Source: Prochlorococcus sp. AG-409-A22
GTDB taxonomy: Bacteria; Cyanobacteriota; Cyanobacteriia; PCC-6307; Cyanobiaceae
Reading direction: 5' to 3'
Length of the DNA: 64,000 nucleotides
NCBI GenBank assembly: GCA_003216135.1
Contig: QCJI01000001.1
Location: 80,083 to 144,082 of the forward strand
Below the pieces are notes generated by a model. The model was not told where the DNA came from and searched no databases. It was given only the letters and a program-made list of their open reading frames with translations. Positions within the stretch are counted from its first letter, which is position 1. Each line of letters starts with the position of its first letter. Made by a program: the position numbers and the translations under genes. Positions 25,276 to 37,178 of the stretch are shown here, one piece after another.

Positions 25276-25998
25276 TTAAATCCAATTTGATAGTAAATTT
25301 AAACCTCCGAGGGAAACTAAAAATACTCCACTTAATTTAGGAATCACTTGACTATATTTTCTAAGTTCTAGAAATTGTTTTAGATTTTCTGTTGTAGCCC
25401 CTGCAATGATTATTGGTGTCACTTGTCCCAAGCCAAAGAAAAATAGAAAGATAATTGAGATGGTGGGGTTTTTAGCTTGTGATACCCAAGCTAACAAGCT
25501 AGCTAATACTGGGGTAATACAAGGTGAAGAGGCAAGTCCAAAAGTAGTTCCTAGTGCAAAAGGTGTTAGGAAGGAGGGTATTCTATCTTCAATAAATTTT
25601 AAATCTGGTCCATTTGGTAACTGGAATTTTAAAAATCCTAATAAATTAAAACCCATGATAATTGCTATTAAGGCAACGATAGAGGTGTAATAGTGAGGAA
25701 TTTGTCCGTATATTTTTCCTAAAAATCCACTTAAGGCTCCTAATGTAACAAGAGCACAAACAACTCCTCCTGAAAAACTAAGAAGTTTATATTGATTTTT
25801 CTCTGTTCCTCCGATATAAGCAATAGTTACAGGTAGTAAGGATAATGAACATGGACCAAGGCTGGTTAAAAGGCCTGCACTGAAAACTAAAAATACTGTA
25901 AAAGGCCCAGGATGATTAAGTCCTTGCTGCATGAGTAAATTGCCCTTTTGGGCTAATTCAGAAATAAATAAATTAATTGATACGATAACAAGACTCAA
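25276..25998 (-). CDS. ccdA: Thiol:disulfide transporter CcdA
   Basis: A 240-residue DsbD-type membrane protein that carries reducing power across the membrane for apocytochrome c. The two redox cysteines lie in GLLTSLGPCSLSLLP and GLASSPCITPVLAS on two transmembrane helices; about six hydrophobic segments are visible. It is directly upstream of ccs1, matching the functional pairing in system II. An alternative start at MQQGLNHPG (residue 23) is possible. Confidence 0.94.
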   Translation of the reverse strand: MSLVIVSINLFISELAQKGNLLMQQGLNHPGPFTVFLVFSAGLLTSLGPCSLSLLPVTIAYIGGTEKNQYKLLSFSGGVVCALVTLGALSGFLGKIYGQIPHYYTSIVALIAIIMGFNLLGFLKFQLPNGPDLKFIEDRIPSFLTPFALGTTFGLASSPCITPVLASLLAWVSQAKNPTISIIFLFFFGLGQVTPIIIAGATTENLKQFLELRKYSQVIPKLSGVFLVSLGGLNLLSNWI

Positions 25999-26014
25999 AT
26001 CTCTTTAATTCTAA

Positions 26015-27250
26015 CTAATTAAGAGTCTTTCTTGCACTAAGAATCCCAATAAAGCCTGTTGATTCTAATGAACATCTTAATAACATTCCGGCAATAAAAA
26101 ATGATGCAATTAATGAATTCCCTCCATAACTTATAAAGGGTAATGGTAAGCCTGTAGTAGGCATTGAACCTGTAGCTACTGCTATATGCATTATTGATTG
26201 ACCTATTAATAAAGTGCCAGATCCAATAGCAATTAATTTTGTGTAGTTATTTCTGCACTTTAAGGCAATGCGTAAACTGATATATGAGAAAACCACCAAA
26301 AATGCTAAGAATAAAGTAGATCCCAATAATCCAAATTCTTCTGCAAAGATTGCAAAAATAAAATCCGTATACATAAAAGGTAAATATTGTAATTTCTGTA
26401 TAGAGAGCCCAAAACCCTGTCCAAAAAGACCGCCTGAACCTATGGCTAATAAACTCTGAACTAATTGAAATCCTGTATCTTGTTGATCTTTCCAAGGATC
26501 AATAAATGATATAATTCTTTGCTTTTGATATTCATTTTTAAGGATACTTATGTATCCAGTAAATAATCCTAATGAGGCAAAAGAGCCAAGTGAACTAAGT
26601 TTTACTCCTCCGCATAAACCCATAATCCACAAAAGAATTCCGGTTAATGCTGCAGTACTTAAATTGGGTTGTTTAAGTATTAACAGAATTAATAAGCCAA
26701 AGGTGATTATTTTAATTAATTTTTTATGGTTTTTCACTAAATTCCAATGAGCAAATAGGTTAGATGCCTCTAAAATTAAGAAAGGTTTAATTAATTCAGA
26801 AGGTTGAAGACGTAAATTTCCAAGTACTAACCATCTTGAAGACCCATTAACTGTAAGACCATTAATATTTGTTAGGAATATTAAAAAGAATAATAAGTAG
26901 AAAAAAAGTTTTGAAAATTTTAAAAGATTTCTGATATTTGTATTAAGTACTAAATAAAACACACACAAACCTGGAATAGACCAAATAATTTGTTTTTTTA
27001 AATAGTACGCCCAATGTCCCATTTCCTTACTAGCTACCCACCAACTTGATGATCCAAGGATAAATAAACCTAAGATTGACCAAATCCCAATAAACATTAT
27101 GAGGATTTTCGCTTCATAAGGCCAAATTTTCCAAGGCAAAGGAAATATAGATTCACTTATATCTTTGGGATTATTTTTATCGCTAGAATTAAAAGATTTT
27201 TTTCTTTTAAAAATTCTTCTATATTTTATTTTTTCTTGACTTATCTCCAA
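26015..27250 (-). CDS. ftsW: SEDS-family cell division protein FtsW
   Basis: A 411-residue polytopic protein of the SEDS peptidoglycan glycosyltransferase family. GSSRWLVLGNLRLQPSEL and GLPLPFISYGGNSL are family signatures, and roughly ten hydrophobic helices are visible. The N-terminal ~35 residues are basic and hydrophilic. FtsW works with class B PBPs at the septum; a RodA role cannot be excluded from sequence, but FtsW is the usual annotation at this location in picocyanobacteria. Confidence 0.9.
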   Translation of the reverse strand: MEISQEKIKYRRIFKRKKSFNSSDKNNPKDISESIFPLPWKIWPYEAKILIMFIGIWSILGLFILGSSSWWVASKEMGHWAYYLKKQIIWSIPGLCVFYLVLNTNIRNLLKFSKLFFYLLFFLIFLTNINGLTVNGSSRWLVLGNLRLQPSELIKPFLILEASNLFAHWNLVKNHKKLIKIITFGLLILLILKQPNLSTAALTGILLWIMGLCGGVKLSSLGSFASLGLFTGYISILKNEYQKQRIISFIDPWKDQQDTGFQLVQSLLAIGSGGLFGQGFGLSIQKLQYLPFMYTDFIFAIFAEEFGLLGSTLFLAFLVVFSYISLRIALKCRNNYTKLIAIGSGTLLIGQSIMHIAVATGSMPTTGLPLPFISYGGNSLIASFFIAGMLLRCSLESTGFIGILSARKTLN

Positions 27251-27521
27251 TTTTCGAGTTGTAGATATACTATTGAGACGTTAAATTGAGCCTTTGCCAA
27301 GTCTTTTAGCAATGTTTTTAAGTGTTTTCATATTAAATTAATTAAACGGTTTATAAGATTTAATTCCTTTGATATAAGACTAAAAATGGGCAATACATTC
27401 ACAACAAATCTTAAGAATTCACCATTTATAAAAAAAAACCTAGCTAAAAGGCCCCTCTCCGTGATAGATTCCGTGAGTTTATATACTTACTTATAACCAT
27501 CTAGTGGGGGCTTTCTAAGTT

Positions 27522-27998
27522 ATGTTCACATCAGTGGACTCAAATAGAAAAACAGTTGAACATCTTTCTAACGAGAATGTTCAAAGCCATCAATTCCTAG
27601 ATAATTCATGCATCAAAGAAAGTAAACCCGGTTTTGCTAGTCAATTCGATAACTTACTTTCTAAAAATGATGAGTATACAAAATTGCAATTAACAATTTT
27701 TGGTATAACTTTTATCGTTTCTATCATCATTGCATCTTTAACAGGAATTATTCTTGGATTTACTTTTGGTTTGAGTGTTTTTATAGGCTCCCTTGCTGGT
27801 ATTTTTTACTTACGTTTGCTCGCTAAAAGTGTAGGAAAGATAGGTAGAGAATCTACAGGTGTATCAAAATTGCAACTTTTGATTCCAGTTTGCCTCTTTA
27901 TTTTTGCAAGTAAGCTAGGATCTGTTGAAATTTTGCCAGCAATGATAGGCTTTTTCATTTATAAGCCTTCTCTCATATTTTATTTTTCACGTTACTAA
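27522..27998 (+). CDS. atpI: ATP synthase protein I
   Basis: A 158-residue membrane protein that opens the ATP synthase operon. The N-terminal 55 residues are polar; then come four hydrophobic segments from about residue 62. AtpI homologues assist c-ring assembly. It is 44 nt upstream of the subunit a gene. The 271 bp before it, after ftsW, should contain the operon promoter; I see no distinctive element there. Confidence 0.85.
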   Translation: MFTSVDSNRKTVEHLSNENVQSHQFLDNSCIKESKPGFASQFDNLLSKNDEYTKLQLTIFGITFIVSIIIASLTGIILGFTFGLSVFIGSLAGIFYLRLLAKSVGKIGRESTGVSKLQLLIPVCLFIFASKLGSVEILPAMIGFFIYKPSLIFYFSRY

Positions 27999-28042
27999 GT
28001 AAATTTTGTTCAATCAAAATTTAATAATCTTTTTTAAAATCA

Positions 28043-28768
28043 ATGTTCTTTAATTCCTTGCTAACAAATTTTGCAGCATTAGAAGTTGGTCAACATCTGT
28101 ATTGGCAAATCGGAAATATAAGACTTCATGGACAAGTTTTTTTAACATCCTGGATTCTATTGGGTGCATTATTAGTTTTTATTTCCTTAGGAACTAAAAA
28201 AATGGAAAATGATCCGAAAGGATTACAAAATTTACTAGAGTTTTTATGGGATTACATAAGAGATCTTGCTAGGACACAAATAGGAGAGAAAGTTTATAGA
28301 GATTGGATGCCATTTATAGGAACTTTATTCTTATTTGTATTCGTAAGTAATTGGGGTGGTGCTTTAATCCCTTGGAGATTGATAAAGTTACCCAGTGGTG
28401 AATTAGGCGCCCCAACAGCAGATATTAATACAACTATTGCATTAGCGCTTTTGGTCTCATTATCTTATTTTTATGCTGGTTTAAGTAACAAGGGTTGGAG
28501 ATACTTTGAATATTATGTGCATCCAACACCTATTATGCTTCCATTTAAAATTTTAGAAGATTTTACTAAACCCTTATCACTATCTTTCAGGTTATTTGGA
28601 AATATTTTGGCTGATGAACTTGTTGTCGGTGTTTTAGTTTTTCTAGTTCCTCTAATTTTACCAATACCTGTTATGTTTCTAGGTTTGTTCACAAGTGCAA
28701 TTCAGGCGTTGATTTTTGCGACTCTTGCTGCCTATTACATTGGAGAAGCTGTTGAGGAACATCATTAG
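28043..28768 (+). CDS. atpB: ATP synthase F0 subunit a
   Basis: A 241-residue subunit a, five to six transmembrane helices. The essential arginine lies in [20 protein letters not shown] near residue 185. It forms the proton half-channels against the c-ring in the thylakoid. It is followed by a 165-nt non-coding leader before the c-subunit gene; such leaders often raise c expression. Gene symbol follows E. coli usage. Confidence 0.97.
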   Translation: MFFNSLLTNFAALEVGQHLYWQIGNIRLHGQVFLTSWILLGALLVFISLGTKKMENDPKGLQNLLEFLWDYIRDLARTQIGEKVYRDWMPFIGTLFLFVFVSNWGGALIPWRLIKLPSGELGAPTADINTTIALALLVSLSYFYAGLSNKGWRYFEYYVHPTPIMLPFKILEDFTKPLSLSFRLFGNILADELVVGVLVFLVPLILPIPVMFLGLFTSAIQALIFATLAAYYIGEAVEEHH

Positions 28769-28915
28769 CTTTCTCTAATCTATTCAGGTCCTTTTACAAA
28801 GGGTCTGTAATCTGGCAAAATATCTAATCGCGTAGGTCTGAAAATATCAGGCCCATTCTTAAATCAAAGAATGTCCAAGCGTGTATGACAAAAAAAGATT
28901 TATCACAAGTATTAA

Positions 28916-29179
<264 letters not shown>

Positions 29180-29248
29180 AAGTTAATATTGCTTCTATTT
29201 CTTATTAGCAATATCTAAATTTAAATTTTTTAATTTTAACTGAATCAT

Positions 29249-29710
29249 ATGTTGGCCTTTAATTTTTTTGGCGCTACAGAAGGTGGATTATTTGATATAA
29301 ATGCCACTTTGCCATTAATGGCAATACAAGTAGTTGCCCTTACTTACATTTTAAATGCTCTCTTTTTTAAGCCAGTAGGCAATGTTGTTGAGAAAAGAGA
29401 GAAATTTGTAAGTAATAATATTATTGAGGCCAAAAATAAACTGTCCGAAGTTAAAAAATTGGAGGCTGATCTACTAAGTCAGCTTCAAAGTGCTCGTTCT
29501 GAAGCTCAACGAATTGTGAGTGAAGCTGAGAATGAATCTGATAAGCTTTATAAAGAAGCACTAGAACTTGCAAATAATGAAGCAAATGCTTCAAAAGAAA
29601 AAGCAAGGCTAGAAATTGAAAGTCAGACTTCCGCGGCCCGTGAACAACTTTCTAAGCAAGCTGGAGATTTGAGCGAACTTATTGTTAATAGATTGATTCT
29701 AGAAAAATGA
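29249..29710 (+). CDS. atpG: ATP synthase F0 subunit b'
   Basis: A 153-residue subunit of the peripheral stalk. A single N-terminal membrane helix ([20 protein letters not shown]) is followed by a long charged coiled coil rich in Glu, Lys and Ala. Oxygenic phototrophs carry b and b' as a heterodimer; this is the first of the pair, overlapping the b gene by 4 nt. The symbol is the cyanobacterial usage (atpG for b'). Confidence 0.95.
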   Translation: MLAFNFFGATEGGLFDINATLPLMAIQVVALTYILNALFFKPVGNVVEKREKFVSNNIIEAKNKLSEVKKLEADLLSQLQSARSEAQRIVSEAENESDKLYKEALELANNEANASKEKARLEIESQTSAAREQLSKQAGDLSELIVNRLILEK

Positions 29711-30219
29711 ATTTACCTCTTTTAGCTACAGAAGGTTTTGGATTAAATCTGAATTTATTCGAAACGAATATTCTTAATTGGGCTGTAGTGATTTTTGGCC
29801 TTTATAAGTTTTTGCCTGGTTTCCTAGGTAAAATGCTTCAAAAAAGAAGAGAGGGAATCCTTCTTGAATTAAAAGATGCAGAAGATCGACTTTTGAAGGC
29901 TACAAAAGCTTTGAAAAAAGCGAAGACTGACTTATCTCTAGCAGAAGAAAAGGCTAGTCAAATAAAGTCAGATGCTCTTAAAAGATCTGAATCAATCAGG
30001 ATGGAAAGCGAGAAAAAAGCTATTGAAGAGATGGCACGAATTAAACAAAGTGCAATTTCTGATGAAAGCTCTGAAGCTTCTAGGGCAATATCTCAACTTC
30101 GAAAAGAAGCTGTGGAACTTGCAATTAAAAAAGCTTTAGATTCTCTGCCAAATAGACTTGATAAAACAACTCAGGAAAATTTGGTTACTCAATCCATTAA
30201 TAATATTGAGGTTAACTAA
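29707..30219 (+). CDS. atpF: ATP synthase F0 subunit b
   Basis: A 170-residue peripheral stalk subunit with N-terminal membrane helix ([20 protein letters not shown]) and a long coiled coil ([20 protein letters not shown] onward). It pairs with b' to link F0 to F1 through delta. The start overlaps b' (ATGA) and the stop overlaps the delta start (TAATG), indicating tight translational coupling. Confidence 0.96.
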   Translation: MNLPLLATEGFGLNLNLFETNILNWAVVIFGLYKFLPGFLGKMLQKRREGILLELKDAEDRLLKATKALKKAKTDLSLAEEKASQIKSDALKRSESIRMESEKKAIEEMARIKQSAISDESSEASRAISQLRKEAVELAIKKALDSLPNRLDKTTQENLVTQSINNIEVN

Positions 30220-30761
30220 TGCCACTTTTAAATTCAGTTACCACTCCATATGCAGAAGCATTACTTCAGGTTGTAAGTGAGAATGACCAAACTGAAGAGA
30301 TGGTCTCAGAGGTTAAACAGCTTTTGGCATTAATAAACGATGCCCCTGAATTGGGCAAGGCATTCTCCTCCCCAGTTTTAGAGACAGAGGCTAAGAAAAA
30401 AATCATTATTGAACTTTTTTCAGATAAAATTAACCCCTCCTTATTTAATTTCTTGAAATTATTGGCCGATAGGCAAAGAATTGGAATTCTTACTTCGATT
30501 CTTAATAGATTTTTAGAGATTTACAGAGAAAATAGTAATATTGCTTTGGCAACTGTTACTTCTGCTGTCAAGCTTACTGCTAAACAGAAAGGTTTAATTA
30601 CCAAAAAGATCATTAATCTTGCTGGAACCGAAAAATTAGAACTTGTAACTAAAACCGATCCATCTCTTATTGGTGGTTTCGTCGCAAGTGTAGGATCTAA
30701 AGTAATTGATGCTAGTCTTGCCTCACAAATCAGAAAACTTGGTTTATCACTTTCCAAGTAA
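30219..30761 (+). CDS. atpH: ATP synthase F1 subunit delta
   Basis: A 180-residue OSCP/delta subunit. TPYAEALLQVVSE at the N-terminus and the C-terminal GGFVASVGSKVIDASLASQI are family signatures. It joins the b/b' stalk to the alpha N-termini. It overlaps subunit b by one nt and precedes alpha by 30 nt. Confidence 0.96.
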   Translation: MPLLNSVTTPYAEALLQVVSENDQTEEMVSEVKQLLALINDAPELGKAFSSPVLETEAKKKIIIELFSDKINPSLFNFLKLLADRQRIGILTSILNRFLEIYRENSNIALATVTSAVKLTAKQKGLITKKIINLAGTEKLELVTKTDPSLIGGFVASVGSKVIDASLASQIRKLGLSLSK

Positions 30762-30779
30762 ATTTTAAATCAACCTTAA

Positions 30780-32309
<1,530 letters not shown>

Positions 32310-32328
32310 ATTTATTTAAGGAAATATC

Positions 32329-33279
32329 ATGGCAAATCTTAAAGAAATTAGGGATCGAATTGTTTCTGTTAAAAATACTCGAAAAATAACAGAAGCTATG
32401 CGATTAGTTGCAGCTGCAAAAGTTAGGAGAGCACAAGATCAAGTTCTAAAAAGCAGACCTTTTGCTGATAAACTTGCTCGTGTTTTGGAGAATATTCAAT
32501 CGAGAGTTCAGTTTGAAGCCGTAGATTCTCCTCTTCTATCTAAAAGAGATGTAAAAACAATTTCTTTAGTATGCATAACTGCTGATAGAGGTTTATGTGG
32601 AGGATACAATACGAACATAATCAAGAAGGTAGAAATTAGGTATGCAGAGTTGATTAAACAAGGTTATGAACCAAATTTGATTTTAGTTGGTAAAAAGGCA
32701 ATAGGTTACTTCCAAAATAGGAAAGATAGATACGTAATAAAAAGTACATTCAAAGAGCTAGAACAGGTGCCCACAGTAAAAGATTCTGAAGGTATAACCA
32801 GTGAAGTCTTAGCTGAATTTTTATCAGAAAGTGCTGATAGGGTAGAGATTATCTATACTAAATTCATCACACTTGTAAGTTGTGCACCAGTAGTTCAAAC
32901 ATTGTTGCCACTAGATCCTCAAGGTATTGCAGATGACAATGATGAGATTTTTAGGTTAACAACTAAAAATAGTAAGTTACTTGTTGAAAAATCAAACATT
33001 GAAAAAAGTGATTCAGAGAAATTACCATCAGATATTGTTTTTGAGCAAAGTCCGGATCAATTGTTAGACTCTTTATTGCCACTGTATTTGCAAAATCAAG
33101 TCCTCAGAGCTCTTCAAGAGTCAGCGGCTTCAGAACTTGCTTGTAGGATGACTGCAATGAATAATGCAAGTGATAATGCTAAAGAATTAGCCAGTACTTT
33201 AAATCTTACTTATAACAAAGCTAGACAGGCTGCTATCACTCAGGAGATTTTAGAAGTTGTTGGAGGTTCGGCTGTTTAG
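32329..33279 (+). CDS. atpC: ATP synthase F1 subunit gamma
   Basis: A 316-residue central rotor shaft. The N-terminal MANLKEIRDRIVSVKNTRKI and the C-terminal ASELACRMTAMNNASDNAKE are conserved. The segment around residues 200-240 (TLLPLDPQGIADDNDEIFRL...) is the photosynthetic-lineage insertion. It has no CxxxxxC pair, so it lacks the thiol switch of the chloroplast gamma. The symbol follows cyanobacterial usage. A ferredoxin gene starts 14 nt after its stop. Confidence 0.97.
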   Translation: MANLKEIRDRIVSVKNTRKITEAMRLVAAAKVRRAQDQVLKSRPFADKLARVLENIQSRVQFEAVDSPLLSKRDVKTISLVCITADRGLCGGYNTNIIKKVEIRYAELIKQGYEPNLILVGKKAIGYFQNRKDRYVIKSTFKELEQVPTVKDSEGITSEVLAEFLSESADRVEIIYTKFITLVSCAPVVQTLLPLDPQGIADDNDEIFRLTTKNSKLLVEKSNIEKSDSEKLPSDIVFEQSPDQLLDSLLPLYLQNQVLRALQESAASELACRMTAMNNASDNAKELASTLNLTYNKARQAAITQEILEVVGGSAV

Positions 33280-33292
33280 TTGAATTGTAAAA

Positions 33293-33619
33293 ATGTCTGA
33301 ATTTAATATAAAAGTTCAATTTGGTGAGAAAACCTATAATTTTTCATGTCCTGAAGATCAAGATATTATTTCAGCTGCTAAAGCTAATGGAATCGAGTTG
33401 CCCAGCAGTTGTTGTTCTGGAGTTTGTACAAGTTGTGCATCAATGGTTGTCGATGGATCCATTGATCAACAAGATGCTATGGGATTAAACGAAGATTTAA
33501 GGGAAAAAGGTTTCGCCCTTTTATGCGTGGCATATCCAAAGTCAGATTTACATATTCTTATTGGTGATGAAGTTGAAGATAATTTATATAATGATCAGTT
33601 TGGTAAGTATCAGAAATGA
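33293..33619 (+). CDS. [2Fe-2S] plant-type ferredoxin
   Basis: A 108-residue ferredoxin with the ligand pattern CCSGVCTSC (CxxxxCxxC) near residues 40-48 and the fourth cysteine in LLCVAYPKSD near residue 78. It differs from PetF: the C-terminus extends beyond the usual ~97 residues and the loop is SSCCSGVC rather than PYSCRAGAC. It sits immediately after the ATP synthase operon and overlaps the next small gene. The partner is unknown. Confidence 0.92.
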   Translation: MSEFNIKVQFGEKTYNFSCPEDQDIISAAKANGIELPSSCCSGVCTSCASMVVDGSIDQQDAMGLNEDLREKGFALLCVAYPKSDLHILIGDEVEDNLYNDQFGKYQK

Positions 33620-33807
33620 AATTAATTAAGGTTGATTTTTTTTTGGATTGGCCAGGTTCAATAGAAGTTATCAATTTAAGGAAATATGTGATCAGTCATT
33701 TGATTAAGAAAGGCAAAGTAATTCGCTGGTCAATTATAGATATAGAAAATTCAAAGGACTCTTACGATATAAAAAAACTAAGGATTAATGCTGTTTTAGC
33801 CAATTGA
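33616..33807 (+). CDS. Small conserved-context protein, unknown
   Basis: A 63-residue basic protein, MKLIKVDFFLDWPGSIEVIN..., starting inside the last codons of the ferredoxin gene (4-nt overlap). It has no transmembrane segment and no motif I recognise. The tight coupling between ferredoxin and the DUF3326 gene suggests one operon. It was accepted as real because of the overlap and the full use of the gap. Confidence 0.7.
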   Translation: MKLIKVDFFLDWPGSIEVINLRKYVISHLIKKGKVIRWSIIDIENSKDSYDIKKLRINAVLAN

Positions 33808-33838
33808 ATTGCTAGATAAAAATGAAATATTTTTACTA

Positions 33839-34897
33839 ATGGAAACATCACCCACAATATTCATTGTCCCCACTGGGATTGGTTGCGAGATAGGAGGATT
33901 TGCAGGAGATGCACTTCCAACTGCAAAATTATTAGCCTCTGCAAGTGGATGTTTAATTACTCATCCAAATGTCATGAATGGAGGAGCTCTTTCTGAAAAA
34001 GATAAAAATATATTTTATGTAGAGGGTTACAGTTTAGATAGATTTGCTAGAGGAGAGATTGGCCTTAAAAGTGTAAAACAACAGAAAATTGGAATAATTT
34101 TTGATTCAAGCATTGAACATGAAATATTAATAAGACATTTACAAGTGGCTGATGCTTGTGTTGCTACTTTAGGTATTAATGTTCATGCTTATGTAATAAC
34201 TAAAAAACCTTTAAGTATAATTATTGACTCTGACACTTCAAAAATAAGTGGAGGGATTATTGAGAATCCTGATACTTTAATTCAAGCTGGCAAAACATTA
34301 ATAGAAAAAGGAGTCACGGCAATAGCAATAGTGGCTAAATTCCCTGATGATTCAGGATCCGAAGAAACAAATTCCTACAGAGAGGGTAAAGGCGTTGATC
34401 CTATTTCTGGAGTTGAGGCTGTCATTAGTCACTTGATAAGCAAATTTCTACAAGTTCCATGTGCTCATGCACCAGCATTAACACCACTTGATTGTAATGA
34501 AAGATTAGATCCTCGTGCTGCTTCAGAAGAGATAGGATACACATTTTTGCCATCAGTATTGATTGGCTTAAGCAATGCTCCAGATCTTATTGAATTACCC
34601 AACAACAACGAATTGATTACTTTACACCCTAATCGACTTGAATCCATAGTCGTTCCACATGGTGCGCTTGGTGGTGAAGCAGTATTAGCTTGTGTTGAAA
34701 GAGGGTTAAATGTTATTTCTGTAAAAAATCAACATACACTAACAGTTACTAATCAATTTTTAAATTATCCTAATTGTATTGAAGTAAATAATTATCTAGA
34801 GGCTGCTGGCATAATTCTCTCCATAAAAAAAGGGATAAATCTCACTTCCATTCAAAGGCCTTTAAAAAGAGTCCAAGAAATATACTTAAATGATTAA
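33839..34897 (+). CDS. DUF3326 family protein
   Basis: A protein of about 352 residues. The FIVPTGIGCEIGGFAGDALP block near the N-terminus and HAPALTPLDCNERLDPRAAS in the second half are conserved-looking and typical of DUF3326, a family found in cyanobacteria and some plants/bacteria. I prefer the ATG at 33839; a TTG at 33809 would add ten residues. The function is unknown. The 3' end overlaps convergent nadE by 4 nt. Confidence 0.85.
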   Translation: METSPTIFIVPTGIGCEIGGFAGDALPTAKLLASASGCLITHPNVMNGGALSEKDKNIFYVEGYSLDRFARGEIGLKSVKQQKIGIIFDSSIEHEILIRHLQVADACVATLGINVHAYVITKKPLSIIIDSDTSKISGGIIENPDTLIQAGKTLIEKGVTAIAIVAKFPDDSGSEETNSYREGKGVDPISGVEAVISHLISKFLQVPCAHAPALTPLDCNERLDPRAASEEIGYTFLPSVLIGLSNAPDLIELPNNNELITLHPNRLESIVVPHGALGGEAVLACVERGLNVISVKNQHTLTVTNQFLNYPNCIEVNNYLEAAGIILSIKKGINLTSIQRPLKRVQEIYLND

Positions 34898-36591
34898 TAT
34901 GAAATTGCTATTGGTACTCTCCAATCATTACCTAATGATTGACTGCTTAATTTGAGAATAGGTGGAGCTTGTTTTCTTTTGAATTCAGCTTTTTTAATAA
35001 GTGAGATTACTTGCAAAATTAGTTCTTTTTTATGACCCTCTTTTATAAGTAGCTTGAAATCTTTTTTCTCTTCAATAATGCTTTTAAGAATATTGTCCAA
35101 TATGGGATAAGGAGGGAGAGAATCAGTGTCTAATTGGTTAGGACCTAATTCGGCGCTTGGAGCCTTTAAACGAATGTTATCACCAATTATTTTAATTTTT
35201 TTATTTAACTTATGCAGTTTTCTATGATTTTTTGAATCATCACTATCAAGCCAATCACATAATTTAAAAACATTAGTTTTATATAAATCCCCAATTACTG
35301 ATAAGCCTCCGTTCATATCCCCATATAGTGTGCAATATCCTACTGCTAGTTCTGATTTATTACCAGTGGAGAGTAATAAATGCTTTTCTTGATTCGCTAA
35401 AGCCATCAGAAGCGTTCCTCTGATCCTTGATTGAATATTTTGATTCGTTATTCCTTCTGCCTTCAAATTTAAGCTTTTTATAAATGATTCTTCAAAAGAG
35501 GTCATAACATTCTCAATTGAGATGGTATTAAAATTTATCTTTAGTCTTCTTGCTAGATCTTTTGCATCAGTTTTGGAATGCTCTGAACTCCATTTTGAGG
35601 GCATCGACACGCAATATACATTTTTACTCCCAAGAGCAGCTGTTGCGATTACTGAGACAAGCGCGGAATCAATTCCACCACTTAGTCCAATTAAAGCTGT
35701 TTTAAATCCACATTTTTTAGCATAATCTCTTACTCCCAAAACTAACGCATCAAAAATAGATGATATTTCATCGTATTTAAATTTATCTATTATTTTCTTT
35801 GGTTGGTCAATATCCCAACTAGAAACATCTTCTGAAAAAGATTTTAATTGTTTTATTTTAGATCCATTCTTATCAACAATAAAACTATTACCATCAAAGA
35901 TTAAATTATCATTTGCACCAACTTGGTTAATGTAAATTAAAGGAACTTGAAGGAATTTAGCAGCAAAACTTGAAACTTTAGATCTAAGCTCTAATTTTTT
36001 GAATGTATAAGGAGAAGCAGATAAATTCAATAAAATATTAATATCTTGGCTCTTCAACTCAGCAATAGGATTTTTTCTGTGAATTCCTCTACCTTCTATA
36101 TCGTTATTGACCCATAAATCTTCGCATATTGTAATCCCGATTTTAAAAGTTTTATTTCTAACTTTTTTTGTTAATACGGAAACTTTTTGTTCTGATCTAA
36201 AATATCTCTTCTCATCAAATACTTCATAAGTGGGAAGAATAATTTTTCGAGCAATTACTTTCCATTTCCCACCCTCAATCAAGGCAATAGAATTATAAAG
36301 ATTCGGAAAAAAAGAATCTTTTATAATTTCTGCTATCCCAACTGCTATGCTCAACTCGTGATATTTTTTCTTGATTTCAAAAGCTAATTGATCAAGTATT
36401 TCATATTGAGTTTCGACTAAGTTTCTTTTTAGAAGTAAATCTTTAGCTGGATATCCCCATAGTGATAATTCTGGTGTAAGAATTAAATCAGCAGAGTTTA
36501 AGTCAGCCTGAGCTGCAATATTAAGTATTTTTTTTGCATTGCCCTCTAAATCGCCAACAATTGGATTGATTTGAGCAAGAAAAAATTTCAT
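34894..36591 (-). CDS. nadE: Glutamine-dependent NAD+ synthetase NadE
   Basis: A 565-residue two-domain enzyme. The N-terminal nitrilase-like glutaminase shows the triad region (TPELSLWGYPAKDLL for Glu, ITICEDLW for Cys). The C-terminal synthetase domain carries the pyrophosphate loop LIGLSGGIDSALVSVI near residue 292 and STGNKSELAVGYCTLYGD. It makes NAD+ from nicotinic acid adenine dinucleotide, directly after the reaction of the upstream nadD product. It overlaps nadD by 4 nt. Confidence 0.96.
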   Translation of the reverse strand: MKFFLAQINPIVGDLEGNAKKILNIAAQADLNSADLILTPELSLWGYPAKDLLLKRNLVETQYEILDQLAFEIKKKYHELSIAVGIAEIIKDSFFPNLYNSIALIEGGKWKVIARKIILPTYEVFDEKRYFRSEQKVSVLTKKVRNKTFKIGITICEDLWVNNDIEGRGIHRKNPIAELKSQDINILLNLSASPYTFKKLELRSKVSSFAAKFLQVPLIYINQVGANDNLIFDGNSFIVDKNGSKIKQLKSFSEDVSSWDIDQPKKIIDKFKYDEISSIFDALVLGVRDYAKKCGFKTALIGLSGGIDSALVSVIATAALGSKNVYCVSMPSKWSSEHSKTDAKDLARRLKINFNTISIENVMTSFEESFIKSLNLKAEGITNQNIQSRIRGTLLMALANQEKHLLLSTGNKSELAVGYCTLYGDMNGGLSVIGDLYKTNVFKLCDWLDSDDSKNHRKLHKLNKKIKIIGDNIRLKAPSAELGPNQLDTDSLPPYPILDNILKSIIEEKKDFKLLIKEGHKKELILQVISLIKKAEFKRKQAPPILKLSSQSLGNDWRVPIAISY

Positions 36592-37178
36592 TCAACTAAT
36601 TTTGTCGATACATATAAATTATTCTTCTTCACAATATCTATTAAGGATTTTGGTAAATTATAATAATTGGTATTTAATCTAACCATAGAACTTGAAATAT
36701 TTGGAATATTTAATGAAGAAATTTCAAAGTTAACTTTATAATTTTTCAACATTTGCATAGCATTTGATTTAATAGGATATCCTTCTCTTTTGATTATCAG
36801 AAAACTTACTTCCTTAATAATTTTATCAAAATTTTTCCAAGAGAAAATATCTTCAATTAAATCACTTCCTATTACAAAATCTAATTCATTTGATTCATAA
36901 AAATTTTTACATTTTTTGATAGATTGGATTGCCCATTGACTACTAATTGTTTGATTAAATATAATTTTTGGATTATTTAAATCCTCAATTAAAGTTTGTA
37001 ATAAAAGACTTCGAATTGAGATGTCTTCTTTATGTTTTTTATTTGGATTATTGCTTGCATAAGTAATAGTAAAGGAATAAATTTTGGATAATTCTTCGAG
37101 AATTTTTTTATGGCCAGTAGTTGGTGGATCTGCACTAGTACCGAAAATGGCAATGCGTTTCTTTTTACTAAGTTTCAA
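36588..37178 (-). CDS. nadD: Nicotinate-nucleotide adenylyltransferase (NadD-like)
   Basis: A 196-residue nucleotidyltransferase. IAIFGTSADPPTTGHKKILE carries the [TH]xGH nucleotide-binding motif near residues 21-24, and ISSSMVRLN near residue 162 corresponds to the ISSTxIR motif. It provides NaAD for NadE, encoded immediately downstream with a 4-nt overlap. Divergent from E. coli NadD, but context is decisive. Confidence 0.88.
   Translation of the reverse strand: MKLSKKKRIAIFGTSADPPTTGHKKILEELSKIYSFTITYASNNPNKKHKEDISIRSLLLQTLIEDLNNPKIIFNQTISSQWAIQSIKKCKNFYESNELDFVIGSDLIEDIFSWKNFDKIIKEVSFLIIKREGYPIKSNAMQMLKNYKVNFEISSLNIPNISSSMVRLNTNYYNLPKSLIDIVKKNNLYVSTKLVE

Noticed and set aside
25406..25690. 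94-codon open frame opposite ccdA
   Set aside because: Antisense shadow; hydrophobic codons of ccdA give basic residues on the other strand.
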